Shown: piece by piece, positions 1 through 8,846 of the stretch
Position numbering within the stretch: position 1 is the stretch's first letter
How the letters are laid out: every line of letters begins with the position of its first letter
NCBI RefSeq assembly: GCF_000196175.1
Contig: NC_005363.1
Location: 3,658,001 to 3,722,000 of the forward strand
Length of the DNA stretch: 64,000 nucleotides
From: Bdellovibrio bacteriovorus HD100
GTDB lineage: Bacteria; Bdellovibrionota; Bdellovibrionia; Bdellovibrionales; Bdellovibrionaceae
Direction: 5' to 3'
Notes under the pieces: generated by a model
Database searches by the model: none
The model's input: the letters and a program-made list of their open reading frames with translations, nothing else
Told to the model about the DNA's origin: nothing
Translations under genes and position numbers: made by a program

Positions 1-38
1 GCGATCCTGACCATCTAATCAGGGACTTTCAAAAGATC

Positions 39-773
39 ATGGGAATGCCAAAACATATTGCCATCATTATGGACGGGAACGGTCGTTGGGCTCAGCTCAA
101 ACGCCGTCCTCGCACGTTCGGGCATATCAAAGGCACCCGTGTCGCAAAAAAGATCATCACGGCGTGTTCACGCCGTGGGATCAAAAACCTGACCCTGTAC
201 GCTTTCAGCACGGAAAACTGGTTCCGCCCTCAAGAGGAAGTAAGCCTTTTGATGCTGATCCTGAGCCGTTACCTGAAACGCGAAACCGAAAATCTGGTCA
301 AAGAAAACATCCGCTTCTCGGTGATCGGCGATCTGTCCCGCCTTCCTCTAGATGTTGCCAATGCCATCGAAAAATCCATCGAAGCCACATCTCAATGCAC
401 AGGCCTGAATCTGGTCTTTGCCTTGAGCTATGGTTCTCGCCAGGAAATCACCCAGGCCGTGCGTGATATCGCGGAAAAAGTCGCCGCCGGGGAAATCTCC
501 CCTGCGGAAATCGACGAATCCGTGATCAACTCCGCCCTGAGCACTTTCCCGACGCCGGATCCGGATCTGATCATCCGCACCAGCGGCGAGCAGCGACTTT
601 CGAACTTCCTTCTGTGGCAGGCTGCGTACTCTGAATTCTATTTTACAGAAGTACTGTGGCCCAACTTCACCGAGTCTCACCTCGACGAAGCCCTTCAGGC
701 TTTTGCGATGAGACAACGCCGTTATGGCAAGGTCTCATCCAATGACAACAACCATGAAAAGCTTCCTAACTAG
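39..773 (+). CDS. uppS: Undecaprenyl diphosphate synthase (isoprenyl transferase)
   Basis: Cis-prenyltransferase that condenses isopentenyl diphosphate onto farnesyl diphosphate to make the C55 lipid carrier for peptidoglycan and other envelope glycans. The 244-residue length is normal. MDGNGRW at residues 11-17 carries the catalytic Asp (Asp12), and RTSGEQR at 180-186 followed by SNFLLWQ is the conserved diphosphate-binding region. ATG 39 has no clear ribosome binding site; ATG 45 is an alternative that leaves the catalytic core intact. The next gene, cdsA, starts inside its 3' end, a lipid-synthesis pairing common in bacteria. The family call is very secure. Confidence 0.96.
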   Translation: MGMPKHIAIIMDGNGRWAQLKRRPRTFGHIKGTRVAKKIITACSRRGIKNLTLYAFSTENWFRPQEEVSLLMLILSRYLKRETENLVKENIRFSVIGDLSRLPLDVANAIEKSIEATSQCTGLNLVFALSYGSRQEITQAVRDIAEKVAAGEISPAEIDESVINSALSTFPTPDPDLIIRTSGEQRLSNFLLWQAAYSEFYFTEVLWPNFTESHLDEALQAFAMRQRRYGKVSSNDNNHEKLPN

Positions 774-1578
774 AGCGGTTTCGGCCCTTATTGCCCTTGC
801 GATCATCATCGGACTTTATGTCTCGTTGGGGGTTCTGGGACTGAAAATCGCCGTGGGTCTGATTGTTGTCATCGGCAACTGGGAACTGATCGGCATTTTG
901 TTCCACAATGAAAAATCCAAAGTCATAAAAACTCTTTTCCGACTGATGACCTATGCCGTGTTCGCAGCGTCGATCACTTCTTTGAGCATGGGTTCCATCA
1001 TCTATGCTTTGGCGACCATCGTGATGATCATCACAGTTCTTTTGTCTTCTCACAAAGAAGGCAATCTGGAATACATGGCCTCAGCTCAGGCAAAATCTGC
1101 GCTGGGTCTGTTCTATATGGGTCTTTTGCCTTCCTTTGCTTTCCGTTTATTGGATCAGGCGTATGGACTTTACTGGTTCATCTTCCTGCTGGCGGTAGTA
1201 TTTGCTGGCGACACTCTGGCGTATGTTTTTGGCGTCTTGTTTGGCAAAAACAAAGTCATGCCTTCTGTATCCCCTAAAAAATCCTGGCAGGGTTCTATCG
1301 GGGGCATCATCGGCTCTGTGGCGGCAGGTCTGATCTGCTGGTTGTTCCTGTTTCCGGAAAACAGCGTGGGTGTCTTCCTGCTTCTGGGTGGCATCTCTGG
1401 GTTTGTGGGCCAGTTCGGAGACTTCTTCGAATCTTTGCTAAAACGTGTGGCGGATGTGAAGGATTCGGGCAAAATCATGCCAGGTCATGGTGGTGTCTTG
1501 GATCGAGTCGATGGGGTCCTATTCGCAAGTCCTGTTGTTTTGGGCGGAGTTTTGATTCTATCTCATCTTTTGTCCTAA
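742..1578 (+). CDS. cdsA: Phosphatidate cytidylyltransferase (CDP-diglyceride synthase)
   Basis: Integral membrane enzyme making CDP-diacylglycerol from CTP and phosphatidate. The protein is hydrophobic with about seven or eight membrane segments. The C-terminal family signature is intact: SLLKRVADVKDSGKIMPGHG followed by GVLDRVD. Three in-frame ATGs exist at 724, 742 and 754. I chose 742 because AAGG lies about ten bases upstream and because 724 adds a polar extension. In every case the gene overlaps the end of uppS, which implies translational coupling. The function is secure and the start is not. Confidence 0.94.
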   Translation: MTTTMKSFLTRAVSALIALAIIIGLYVSLGVLGLKIAVGLIVVIGNWELIGILFHNEKSKVIKTLFRLMTYAVFAASITSLSMGSIIYALATIVMIITVLLSSHKEGNLEYMASAQAKSALGLFYMGLLPSFAFRLLDQAYGLYWFIFLLAVVFAGDTLAYVFGVLFGKNKVMPSVSPKKSWQGSIGGIIGSVAAGLICWLFLFPENSVGVFLLLGGISGFVGQFGDFFESLLKRVADVKDSGKIMPGHGGVLDRVDGVLFASPVVLGGVLILSHLLS

Positions 1579-1654
1579 GAGAAACGTCGAGCCCCCCAGG
1601 AAAAATCCCTTAATTTTCTACCCCTTAATCCTTGGCTCACTCTAGAATGGACCA

Positions 1655-3328
1655 ATGGATATTTTCTCATTCTTACAATCTGGTTTGTCTGCAATTGTTC
1701 CATTTGTCATCCTGCTGGGGATCCTGATCTTCGTTCATGAGCTGGGACACTTCCTTGTCGCCCGCTGGTGCGGAGTGCGTGTTGAAGTCTTCAGTCTGGG
1801 CTTTGGAAAAAAGCTGCTGACCTATAAAAAAGGTGACACCACTTATGCGCTTTCATTGATCCCGCTGGGTGGATACGTGAAAATGTTCGGCGAACAAAAC
1901 GGCGAAGGCATTTCGGAAGAGGACAAGAAAGTCTCTTTCACCCATAAAAACGTATGGCAGCGTATCGCCATCGTTCTGGCCGGTCCGTTGATGAACTTCT
2001 TCTTTGCGATCCTGGTGTTCTTCACCGTGGCCCTGATTGGTGAAGATGCCAAGATCCCGGTTCTGGGTGATGTGGCGAAAGACTCCCCGGCTTACACGGC
2101 GGGCTTCCGCTCGGGGGATCAGATTGTTTCCATCAACCAAAAGCCGATCACCACCTGGGAAGATGTCCAGCGCACCCTTTCCTTAAAAGAAAGTCATGAC
2201 CTGCACATCGATGTCGATGTGAAACGTGAAGGCACGGGTGAATCCCTGACGGTTTCCACCACCGCCAAGCCGGAACCAAATCCAAATGTTCTTTCCAGCT
2301 ATGAATACATGGCCAATGTGGAAGGGATCTCTCCTTATTCTGCGGGCACAACGATCGGGGTTTTGGAAAAATCTCCGCTGCATGCTTTGGGTCTGCGCAC
2401 CGGTGACACCATCACCAGTATCAATGGCGTAAAGGTTTCTTACTGGAGATCCTTGGAAGACACTTTGGCAAAATTCAGCGCCAAAGAGCCTTTGACGTTG
2501 GAAGTGATGGGCATGCGCGAAGGCGACAAGGCCGACAAAACCATCACCGTGACTATGGCGCCGATTGAATCCATCAAGGCGTTTTCACTGGCTTCTTTGG
2601 GTCTTGAAAGTTCCGAATTGTATCTGTCCCGCGTGATTGAAGGCTCCCCGGCTCAGGCCGCAGGTCTTCGTGCCGGGGACCGTCTGGTGACTATCAACAA
2701 GATCACTTTGTCCAAGTGGGAAGATGTCCTGAACAACATCAAGTCCTTCGATGGCAAAAATCCGGTGGCGTTGTCGGTTCTGCGTGAAGGCAAAACGATC
2801 GAACTTGAAATCACTCCGAAGATGACCACACAGATGACCGCTTCCGGTGCCGAGGAAAAACGTTATACCATCGGTATTTCGCCAATTCCGAACATCGCTA
2901 TGCCGGAACTGATGACCCTTCGTTCTTCCAACCCGGTGGATGCTTTGATCCGCGGCACAGAAAAAACGTGGGAAGTCTCGGTCATGACAGTCATGAGCTT
3001 TGTTCGTTTGTTCCAGGCCAAGATCTCTCCGAAAAACATCGGTGGTGTGATCTCTATCGGTCAGGCGGCCAGCGAAACATTCAAGATCGGTATCACTCAG
3101 TTCCTGCAGATGATGGCTATTATCTCTGTGAATCTGTTCATCCTGAATTTGCTGCCGGTGCCGGTCCTTGACGGTGGTCACCTGGTGTTCTATGTGATTG
3201 AGCTGGTCAAAGGTGCTCCACTGAGCATGAAGAAAATGGAAATCGCCCAGCAAGTGGGTCTGGCGATTTTGATGAGTCTTATGATCTTTGCCCTGTTTAA
3301 TGACTTCACCCGCTTGTTTGGTCTATGA
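1655..3328 (+). CDS. rseP: Site-2 intramembrane metalloprotease RseP with three PDZ domains
   Basis: Membrane zinc protease of the RseP/S2P family, which in other bacteria cleaves anti-sigma factors and signal-peptide remnants. HELGH at residues 28-32 sits in the first membrane segment, and the second metal site LDGGH has its Asp near residue 506 in a C-terminal segment. Between them are three PDZ-like units centred on GFRSGD (about 149), GLRTGD (about 245) and GLRAGD (about 336). E. coli RseP has two PDZ domains and about 450 residues; this protein has 557, so the extra length is a third PDZ. It lies 76 bases after cdsA and overlaps tsaB by four bases. Confidence 0.95.
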   Translation: MDIFSFLQSGLSAIVPFVILLGILIFVHELGHFLVARWCGVRVEVFSLGFGKKLLTYKKGDTTYALSLIPLGGYVKMFGEQNGEGISEEDKKVSFTHKNVWQRIAIVLAGPLMNFFFAILVFFTVALIGEDAKIPVLGDVAKDSPAYTAGFRSGDQIVSINQKPITTWEDVQRTLSLKESHDLHIDVDVKREGTGESLTVSTTAKPEPNPNVLSSYEYMANVEGISPYSAGTTIGVLEKSPLHALGLRTGDTITSINGVKVSYWRSLEDTLAKFSAKEPLTLEVMGMREGDKADKTITVTMAPIESIKAFSLASLGLESSELYLSRVIEGSPAQAAGLRAGDRLVTINKITLSKWEDVLNNIKSFDGKNPVALSVLREGKTIELEITPKMTTQMTASGAEEKRYTIGISPIPNIAMPELMTLRSSNPVDALIRGTEKTWEVSVMTVMSFVRLFQAKISPKNIGGVISIGQAASETFKIGITQFLQMMAIISVNLFILNLLPVPVLDGGHLVFYVIELVKGAPLSMKKMEIAQQVGLAILMSLMIFALFNDFTRLFGL

Positions 3329-4029
3329 AAATACTAGCTATGGAAACCAGCACCGCCGTCGGCGGTGTTGCCATCATCGTGGATGGGAAAATTGTCGCCG
3401 AGGAAACCACTTTGCGACAAAAAACCCATAGCGAAATCATCTCTCCTTTCACTGAACACTGCCTGCAAAAAGCCGGATTAAAACTTGAAGACATCGACGT
3501 CTTTGCCGTGGGCCAGGGCCCGGGCAGTTTCACCGGCATCCGTGTGGCCGCCAATGCGGGAAAGACTTTTTCCTACAGCTTCAACAAACCTCTAGTCACA
3601 ATTGATTCTTTGGTTCTGTTGGCTGAACGCGCGCGCGGATCTGACAAACCGGTTCTGGCCATCATCAATGCCTATAAAAACATGGTGTACACCGGTCTTT
3701 TTGATATGTCCGGTGAGGAACCGAAGTATCTGAAAGGCCCGGCGGCCATTCCCGTTCGGGAACTTTCCCAGCACATCAGTCAGGACGTCCTGGTCGTTGG
3801 TGACGGGTGGGAGGCTTATCATGAGTACTTCCCCGAAGAACTTTCCAAGAAAATGCATCGCGATTCCACCCTGCCGGACTATCCGCTGGCGACCACTTTG
3901 GGTCTGATGGCGGAAGCCCGTGCAAAAAAAGGTCAAACTTTGGACTGGAAATCGTTTGTTCCTCTTTATATTCGCGCCTCTGAAGCCGAAGAGACAAAAA
4001 AAGGGATTCTTATCTCACCATTGAAATAG
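3325..4029 (+). CDS. tsaB: tRNA threonylcarbamoyladenosine biosynthesis protein TsaB
   Basis: TsaB is the non-catalytic ASKHA-fold partner of TsaD in making t6A37 on ANN-decoding tRNAs. The N-terminus MKILAMETSTAVGG and the segment GQGPGSFTGIRV near residue 60 are the usual TsaB signatures. The 234-residue length is normal. Its ATG overlaps the rseP stop (ATGA), so the two are translationally coupled. The C-terminal half is more divergent, as is usual in this family. Confidence 0.93.
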   Translation: MKILAMETSTAVGGVAIIVDGKIVAEETTLRQKTHSEIISPFTEHCLQKAGLKLEDIDVFAVGQGPGSFTGIRVAANAGKTFSYSFNKPLVTIDSLVLLAERARGSDKPVLAIINAYKNMVYTGLFDMSGEEPKYLKGPAAIPVRELSQHISQDVLVVGDGWEAYHEYFPEELSKKMHRDSTLPDYPLATTLGLMAEARAKKGQTLDWKSFVPLYIRASEAEETKKGILISPLK

Positions 4030-4044
4030 CAAGAGGATGCAACC

Positions 4045-4998
4045 ATGGATAAGGCTGTATTGGAATTCAAACCGACCCACGCAAATAAAGACCATGACAC
4101 CAAACTATGGGTTGTCGCTTCCGGTAAAGGTGGTGTGGGTAAAACGTTTGTATCCTCTTCCCTGGGCATGACTCTTTCCAAATTGGGCCACTCCGTCGTG
4201 ATCGTGGATCTGGATCTTTCCGGTTCCAACATCCACACTGTTCTGGGTTTGAATCCTTCCCACATGAATATCCGTCACTACTTTGAAGGTGCTAAAACCC
4301 TGCAAGAGCTGGTGATCCCGACTCCGTATCCGCATCTTTCTTACGTTCAGGGCTTCTGGGATTCCTGGACACCGACTGATTTTTCCCACAACCAGATTCA
4401 AAGCCTGATCCCGCAGCTGAAAAATCTGCGTGCTGATTATGTGATCGTGGACCTGGGGGCTGGGGCTTTGGAAGCTCACCTGGAGCTGTTCAAAGTCGCT
4501 GATGAAAAGTTCCTGATCACGACTCCGGAACCAACCAGCATCGAAAAGACTTATCGTTTTATTGAATCCTTCATGTGCTATTCCCTGCGTGAAAATTCCA
4601 CGCCGGATGCTTACGGCAACATGATTTCCACTTTGCGAAATCACCGCCAAAGAACTTTGAGCAAACCGTTTTCTTTCCGCTCTTATCTGAAAGAAGAAAC
4701 CGGCATTCACTATGACTTCTTTGAAGCTCTTTCCTCAACACCAGTTCGTTTGTTGGTGAATACGTCCCGCAATCAGGCCAACGATGACTTGGGTCACTCG
4801 ATGAAAAGTGTCTGTAACAAGTACTACGACCTTGGTATTGATTATATCGGTGCGATTGATTATGACAATGCGGTGTGGCAGTCCGTGCGTGTGAGAGAAC
4901 ACGTCCTTGTCGCACAACCCTTCACTCCCCTTGCAGGACAATTTTTGGCAACCTGCAAACAACTTATTGCTCCAGAGGAGCTTCGCGCCGTAGTATAA
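4045..4998 (+). CDS. MinD/FlhG-like ParA-family P-loop ATPase
   Basis: A deviant Walker A motif GKGGVGKT is at residues 27-34, followed by VVIVDLDLSGSNIH and, at about residue 130, DYVIVDLGAG, all typical of SIMIBI-class ATPases such as MinD, FlhG and ParA. They act as membrane- or DNA-associated positioning switches. The 317-residue length and the insertion of about 60 residues after position 180 resemble FlhG-like proteins more than MinD. No minC, minE or flagellar gene is adjacent; the partner downstream is a J-like/HTH protein nine bases away. A strong site (AGAGGATG) precedes ATG 4045. The exact role cannot be fixed from sequence. Confidence 0.85.
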   Translation: MDKAVLEFKPTHANKDHDTKLWVVASGKGGVGKTFVSSSLGMTLSKLGHSVVIVDLDLSGSNIHTVLGLNPSHMNIRHYFEGAKTLQELVIPTPYPHLSYVQGFWDSWTPTDFSHNQIQSLIPQLKNLRADYVIVDLGAGALEAHLELFKVADEKFLITTPEPTSIEKTYRFIESFMCYSLRENSTPDAYGNMISTLRNHRQRTLSKPFSFRSYLKEETGIHYDFFEALSSTPVRLLVNTSRNQANDDLGHSMKSVCNKYYDLGIDYIGAIDYDNAVWQSVRVREHVLVAQPFTPLAGQFLATCKQLIAPEELRAVV

Positions 4999-5006
4999 TA
5001 GCTACG

Positions 5007-5633
5007 ATGCAAGCGACGTCTAGATACAACTATTACGAAGTCCTGGAACTCACAGCCAACGCCCCTCAACATGAGGTGACGACGGCCTATGAGCGCGCTC
5101 GCTCGACTTATTCCGGGGACAATCCGGCGATCTACACTATTTTCTCTGAACAGGAAGCCCGTGAGCTTCTGGTTGTGATCGAAGAGGCCTATCAGGTTCT
5201 TGGTAACAAAATCCTTCGCAATATCTATGATCAAAGACTTTTGTCCGGCCGTTCTTCTTTGAACGATCTGACATATGAGTCCATCCTGGAAGCCAGCAAG
5301 CAGGTTTTCCCTGAAACCAAAGTTGAAAAACCAGCAGCGGCTTATCAGAAGGATGAATCCTTTGAAAAAGAAATCGCCGCCCGCACTGACTGGGATGGCG
5401 CTTTCCTTAAAAAGGTTCGTGAGTACAAAAAGATCACCACTCAACGCATGAGTGAGATCACCAAAATCAATTCCTACTATGTCACAGCCATTGAAAACAT
5501 GGATCCGGGCAATCTGCCGGTTGTGGTTTTCGTTCGTGGTTATGTGGTGCAAATTGCCAAAGCTTTGGGTCTGGACGAAAAAAAGGTCGCCGACTCTTAC
5601 ATGACACACTTTAAAAACAAACTTGGAAAATAA
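5007..5633 (+). CDS. J-domain-like protein with a RodZ-type helix-turn-helix
   Basis: 208 residues in two parts. Residues 8-70 (YYEVLEL, then VIEEAYQVLGNKILRNIYDQ) have the helical pattern of a DnaJ J-domain, but HPD is replaced by QHE, so classical DnaK stimulation is unlikely. Residues 130-208 (LKKVREYKKIT, MSEITKINSYYVTAIE, VFVRGYVVQIAKALGL) match the HTH found at the start of RodZ. There is no membrane segment. An upstream in-frame extension to 4875 overlaps the ATPase gene and is rejected. ATG 5007 gives the J-like domain intact. The gene is tightly linked to the MinD/FlhG-like ATPase, suggesting a joint cytoskeletal or positioning role (inference). Confidence 0.8.
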   Translation: MQATSRYNYYEVLELTANAPQHEVTTAYERARSTYSGDNPAIYTIFSEQEARELLVVIEEAYQVLGNKILRNIYDQRLLSGRSSLNDLTYESILEASKQVFPETKVEKPAAAYQKDESFEKEIAARTDWDGAFLKKVREYKKITTQRMSEITKINSYYVTAIENMDPGNLPVVVFVRGYVVQIAKALGLDEKKVADSYMTHFKNKLGK

Positions 5634-6630
5634 GAACAACACGACTATTTCGGTCACTGCCACAGCAGAGATGAGTGGACTTCGCCTTGATAAAGCGATG
5701 GCGCTTATTCCTGAAATCGGCACCCGTTCTCGCGCAAGCCACCTGCTTGAAAGCAACTCGGTTCTGCTAAACGGGAAGCCCGCCAAAGCCTCTGTCGCCA
5801 TCAAAGAAAACGACCTGATTGAAATTCAACTGCCAGAACCTGAACCGACCGAACTTCAGCCCTTTGATCTGAAGCTGGATGTGCTGTTTGAAGATGAAGA
5901 TCTGATCGTCATCAACAAACCCGCCGGCCTTGTTGTTCACCCGGCGGCGGGACATGCGCATGACACTTTGGTGAATGCATTGATCCATCATACGGATGAT
6001 CTTTCCATGAAATTTGGCGAAGAACGTCCCGGCATCGTGCACCGCCTGGATAAAGAAACCAGCGGCATCATCGTCATTGCCAAAAACGACAAAGCCCATG
6101 AATCTCTGACTTCACAGTTCAAAGAGCGCAGCACGCATAGAATTTACTATGCTGTGTGCCTGGGCACCGCCCGCACTCTGTCCGGCAGTGTTCGCAGTTT
6201 CCTGGCCCGCCACCCGGTGGATCGCAAACGTTATGCTTCTGTACTGGGGGATGACCGCAAGCCCCTGACTGATCCGAACGACGATCCGGGTCTGGGCAAA
6301 TGGGCTGTGACTCACTTTGAAGTGCTGCAAAGAAAAAGCGGCATGAGCTATCTGAAACTAAAACTTGAAACCGGACGGACACACCAAATTCGTGTGCACA
6401 TGTCTGAAAGCGGCCTGCCGATTGCCGGTGACACTTTGTATGGAGCCGATCGCAAGATCAAATCCATCGAAGCCCGCGCGACCCAGGAAGACCTTCGCAC
6501 TTTACCAAGATTCCTGCTGCACGCAGCAGAACTGGGTTTCACCCATCCCCGCACCAAAGAGCGCATGTTCTTCACAAAGGACTGGCCTGAAGATGTTCTG
6601 GTGCTGATTAAAAAATGGGGTTTACTGTGA
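5623..6630 (+). CDS. RluD-family 23S rRNA pseudouridine synthase
   Basis: Converts uridines to pseudouridine in large-subunit rRNA. An N-terminal S4 RNA-binding domain (residues about 17-75, from RLDKAMAL) is followed by the RluA-type catalytic domain with HRLDKETSG, whose Asp is the catalytic nucleophile. The 335 residues fit RluD/RluB-like enzymes; the exact target uridines cannot be named. The start used is TTG 5623, overlapping the previous stop; ATG 5671 (MSGLRLD) is a credible alternative that keeps the S4 domain. The gene overlaps pgeF by 16 bases. Confidence 0.9.
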   Translation: MENKNNTTISVTATAEMSGLRLDKAMALIPEIGTRSRASHLLESNSVLLNGKPAKASVAIKENDLIEIQLPEPEPTELQPFDLKLDVLFEDEDLIVINKPAGLVVHPAAGHAHDTLVNALIHHTDDLSMKFGEERPGIVHRLDKETSGIIVIAKNDKAHESLTSQFKERSTHRIYYAVCLGTARTLSGSVRSFLARHPVDRKRYASVLGDDRKPLTDPNDDPGLGKWAVTHFEVLQRKSGMSYLKLKLETGRTHQIRVHMSESGLPIAGDTLYGADRKIKSIEARATQEDLRTLPRFLLHAAELGFTHPRTKERMFFTKDWPEDVLVLIKKWGLL

Positions 6631-7325
6631 ACCTGGAAAAAACCCCGCTTGGATATGAACTCAAAACCCCGCATATCACGGCTTTCTTCGGTGGGGCTGC
6701 GGCTCCGCTGGCGGACTTAAAATCCGCGTATCCTCAGTTTGATTTTGTCCGTCTAAAACAAATTCACAGCGATGCCGTCATTGAAAGCAAGGACAGTTCT
6801 TTGGACTATCAGGTGCTAGGGGACGCGCATTTTTCCCGCACCAAAAATCTGGCCCTGTGTGTGATCACCGCTGACTGTGTGCCGGTGCTTTTCTATCATC
6901 ATGGCACTGGCTTAGTTTCCGGTGTTCACGCCGGCTGGCGCGGAGTTGCCAACAGAATTATCCCCAAGACCGTACAGAAACTTATTTCTGAAGGCGCTGT
7001 GGCTTCAGAGCTGGACGTGATCATCGGCCCACACATCCAGAAAAACAGTTTCGAAGTCGGAAACGACGTGCGCGATCAGATTCTTTCCAGCCTGGGACCT
7101 TTAAGCCCGGCGGAACGCGCTCAGTACTTCCAGAATCTGGAAGACGGAAAGTCTTTGATGGATTTGAATCTTGTCGTGCGCACCCAGCTTGAACAAGAGG
7201 GGATCGTCCTAGAGCGCTTGTTTGACCTGCATATTGATACGGTCACCAACAATGAATTTCATTCTTACCGCCGGGACAAAGAAAAGTCCGGGCGCCAGAT
7301 CAGTTTCATCTGCCGAACCTCATGA
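6615..7325 (+). CDS. pgeF: Multicopper-oxidase-like laccase domain protein PgeF (YfiH family)
   Basis: The YfiH/PgeF family, once annotated as polyphenol oxidase, contains peptidoglycan editing factors that remove mis-incorporated L-Ser from UDP-MurNAc tripeptides, and some members act on purine nucleosides. TADCVPVLFYH and GVHAGWRGVANRII carry the conserved Cys and His metal-site residues, and the C-terminal HSYRRDKEKSGRQ is also typical. It has 236 residues. It overlaps both the pseudouridine synthase and the glycosylase, so it is part of one transcript. Confidence 0.9.
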   Translation: MGFTVNLEKTPLGYELKTPHITAFFGGAAAPLADLKSAYPQFDFVRLKQIHSDAVIESKDSSLDYQVLGDAHFSRTKNLALCVITADCVPVLFYHHGTGLVSGVHAGWRGVANRIIPKTVQKLISEGAVASELDVIIGPHIQKNSFEVGNDVRDQILSSLGPLSPAERAQYFQNLEDGKSLMDLNLVVRTQLEQEGIVLERLFDLHIDTVTNNEFHSYRRDKEKSGRQISFICRTS

Positions 7326-7900
7326 TACTGCCACAAGAATTTTACTTTGAAGACACGACCCTGGTGGCTCAGTCTCTTCTGGGAAAAGTTCTGAATATCC
7401 GCACTGACAGTGGAATCCAAAAAGCCCGCATCATCGAAACCGAAGCCTATCTAGGCATTGAAGACCCCGCCTGTCATACATTTGAAGACCGTCGCACCGA
7501 ACGCACCAAATCCATGTATCTGGATGGCGGGCATTCTTATGTGTATATGATTTATGGAATGTATTTTTGCCTGAATTTTGTGACCCGCACCCATCAACAC
7601 CCGGAAGCGGTTTTGATCCGTGCGGTGGAACCTTTGCCAGCACAGGAAAATCTGCGCAAGAAAGATTTAAAAACCAACGGTCCGGGCAAGCTTTGCAAGT
7701 ACTACGGCATCACCCGAAAGCATGACGGTCTGAAGCTGTGGAAGAAAAGTTCTGATCTGTATGTGACGGACGAGGACTTCAAAGTTTCCAAAAAACAAAT
7801 CATCCCCACGGCGCGTGTGGGTGTTGATTATGCCGGTGAAGCGGCAAAATGGCCTCTGCGTTTCTATCTGCGCGATCATCTGTTCGTTTCTAAAAAGTGA
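7322..7900 (+). CDS. mpg: 3-methyladenine DNA glycosylase (AAG/Mpg family)
   Basis: Base-excision repair enzyme that removes alkylated purines. ETEAYLGIEDPACHT has the catalytic Glu, and the following SMYLDGGHSYVYMIYGMYFC is the DNA-intercalating and active-site region of the AAG fold. RAVEP and NGPGKLC are also family hallmarks. At 192 residues it has the usual bacterial length. Its ATG overlaps the pgeF stop by four bases. Confidence 0.94.
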   Translation: MILPQEFYFEDTTLVAQSLLGKVLNIRTDSGIQKARIIETEAYLGIEDPACHTFEDRRTERTKSMYLDGGHSYVYMIYGMYFCLNFVTRTHQHPEAVLIRAVEPLPAQENLRKKDLKTNGPGKLCKYYGITRKHDGLKLWKKSSDLYVTDEDFKVSKKQIIPTARVGVDYAGEAAKWPLRFYLRDHLFVSKK

Positions 7901-8001
7901 TCAATTTACTGGACCGCTAAAATTTTTTGTTCATTCTGGACACACCAATGATGATAAGCTGGACTTATACGGAACAGGTTTAATTCAGCAGGTTTTAGGG
8001 A

Positions 8002-8628
8002 ATGATTCAGAAGATCGAACATGGAGAAAGACTCAACGTCGTCACCCACGCCATCGGAGCGTTGCTGGCGCTGGTCGGGTGTGCTCTGCTTCTTGGGCTT
8101 GCAGCCACAAAACATGACACCTGGAAAATCTTCAGCTTCGGTGTGTATGCGGTTTGTACTGTCGGTCTTTACTGCATTTCAACCATCTATCATGGCACCC
8201 GTGGTGAAAGAAAAAAACTATATCGCCGCTTAGACTATATCGGCATCTATCTGAAAATCGCCGGCGGTTACACGCCGTATGCGCTGCTGGCTTTGCGCGG
8301 AACTTTGGGTTGGGTGATTCTGGGAATCGTCTGGTCTTTAGCGGTGGTGGGGATTTTCTGGGAACTTCTAAATCCGAAAAACCGTCTGCCTTCACTGCTT
8401 TTGTATTCCACCATGGCCGTGACGATCTTCCCGTTTATCAAATACCTGATGGATGCGATTCCGCCGATGGGTTTTGCGATGATCATCGCGGGCTTCATCA
8501 GCTATGGCATCGGCATGATCTTTTTCCTGAATGACGAACGCATCAAACACGGCCACGGCGTGTGGCACGTCTGCGTGATGGGCGGAACCGCCCTGCAATA
8601 CCTTTGTCTTCTGATTTATTTCACTTAA
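8002..8628 (+). CDS. Hemolysin III family (TrhA/YqfA-like) membrane protein
   Basis: 208 residues with seven predicted membrane segments. HGERLNVVTHAIGALLAL at the N-terminus, ISTIYH near residue 57, the LDYIGIYLKIAGGYTPY stretch and the C-terminal HGVWHVCVMGG are the conserved His-bearing motifs of the PAQR/hemolysin III superfamily. In E. coli the homologue TrhA affects membrane energetics and fluidity; haemolysis is not implied. ATG 8002 has CAGG at nine bases upstream. A palindromic terminator follows. Confidence 0.92.
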   Translation: MIQKIEHGERLNVVTHAIGALLALVGCALLLGLAATKHDTWKIFSFGVYAVCTVGLYCISTIYHGTRGERKKLYRRLDYIGIYLKIAGGYTPYALLALRGTLGWVILGIVWSLAVVGIFWELLNPKNRLPSLLLYSTMAVTIFPFIKYLMDAIPPMGFAMIIAGFISYGIGMIFFLNDERIKHGHGVWHVCVMGGTALQYLCLLIYFT

Positions 8629-8656
8629 TCGCCTGGAATATCAGGCCCCTGAAACG

Positions 8657-8686
8657 AAAAAACCCGCTGATTCAGCGGGTTTAGTT
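8657..8686. terminator. Bidirectional terminator between the hemolysin III gene and tRNA-Phe
   Basis: An 11-bp perfect stem (AAACCCGCTGA at 8660-8670 with TCAGCGGGTTT at 8672-8682) is flanked by A residues on the left and a short T run on the right, so it can stop both the rightward gene and the leftward tRNA transcript. Confidence 0.8.
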
Positions 8687-8708
8687 GCTTTGAACTTTTG
8701 AAGAAAAA

Positions 8709-8784
<76 letters not shown>

Positions 8785-8846
8785 ACTGGAACTTATGCGT
8801 TCAAAGAGACCAAAGGTTTATCCATTGGCCCCCTGCATGTCAACAG

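Noticed and set aside
4860-5804. A 314-codon minus-strand frame opposite the J-like/HTH gene.
   Set aside because: It overlaps three good plus-strand genes and its translation has no family features.
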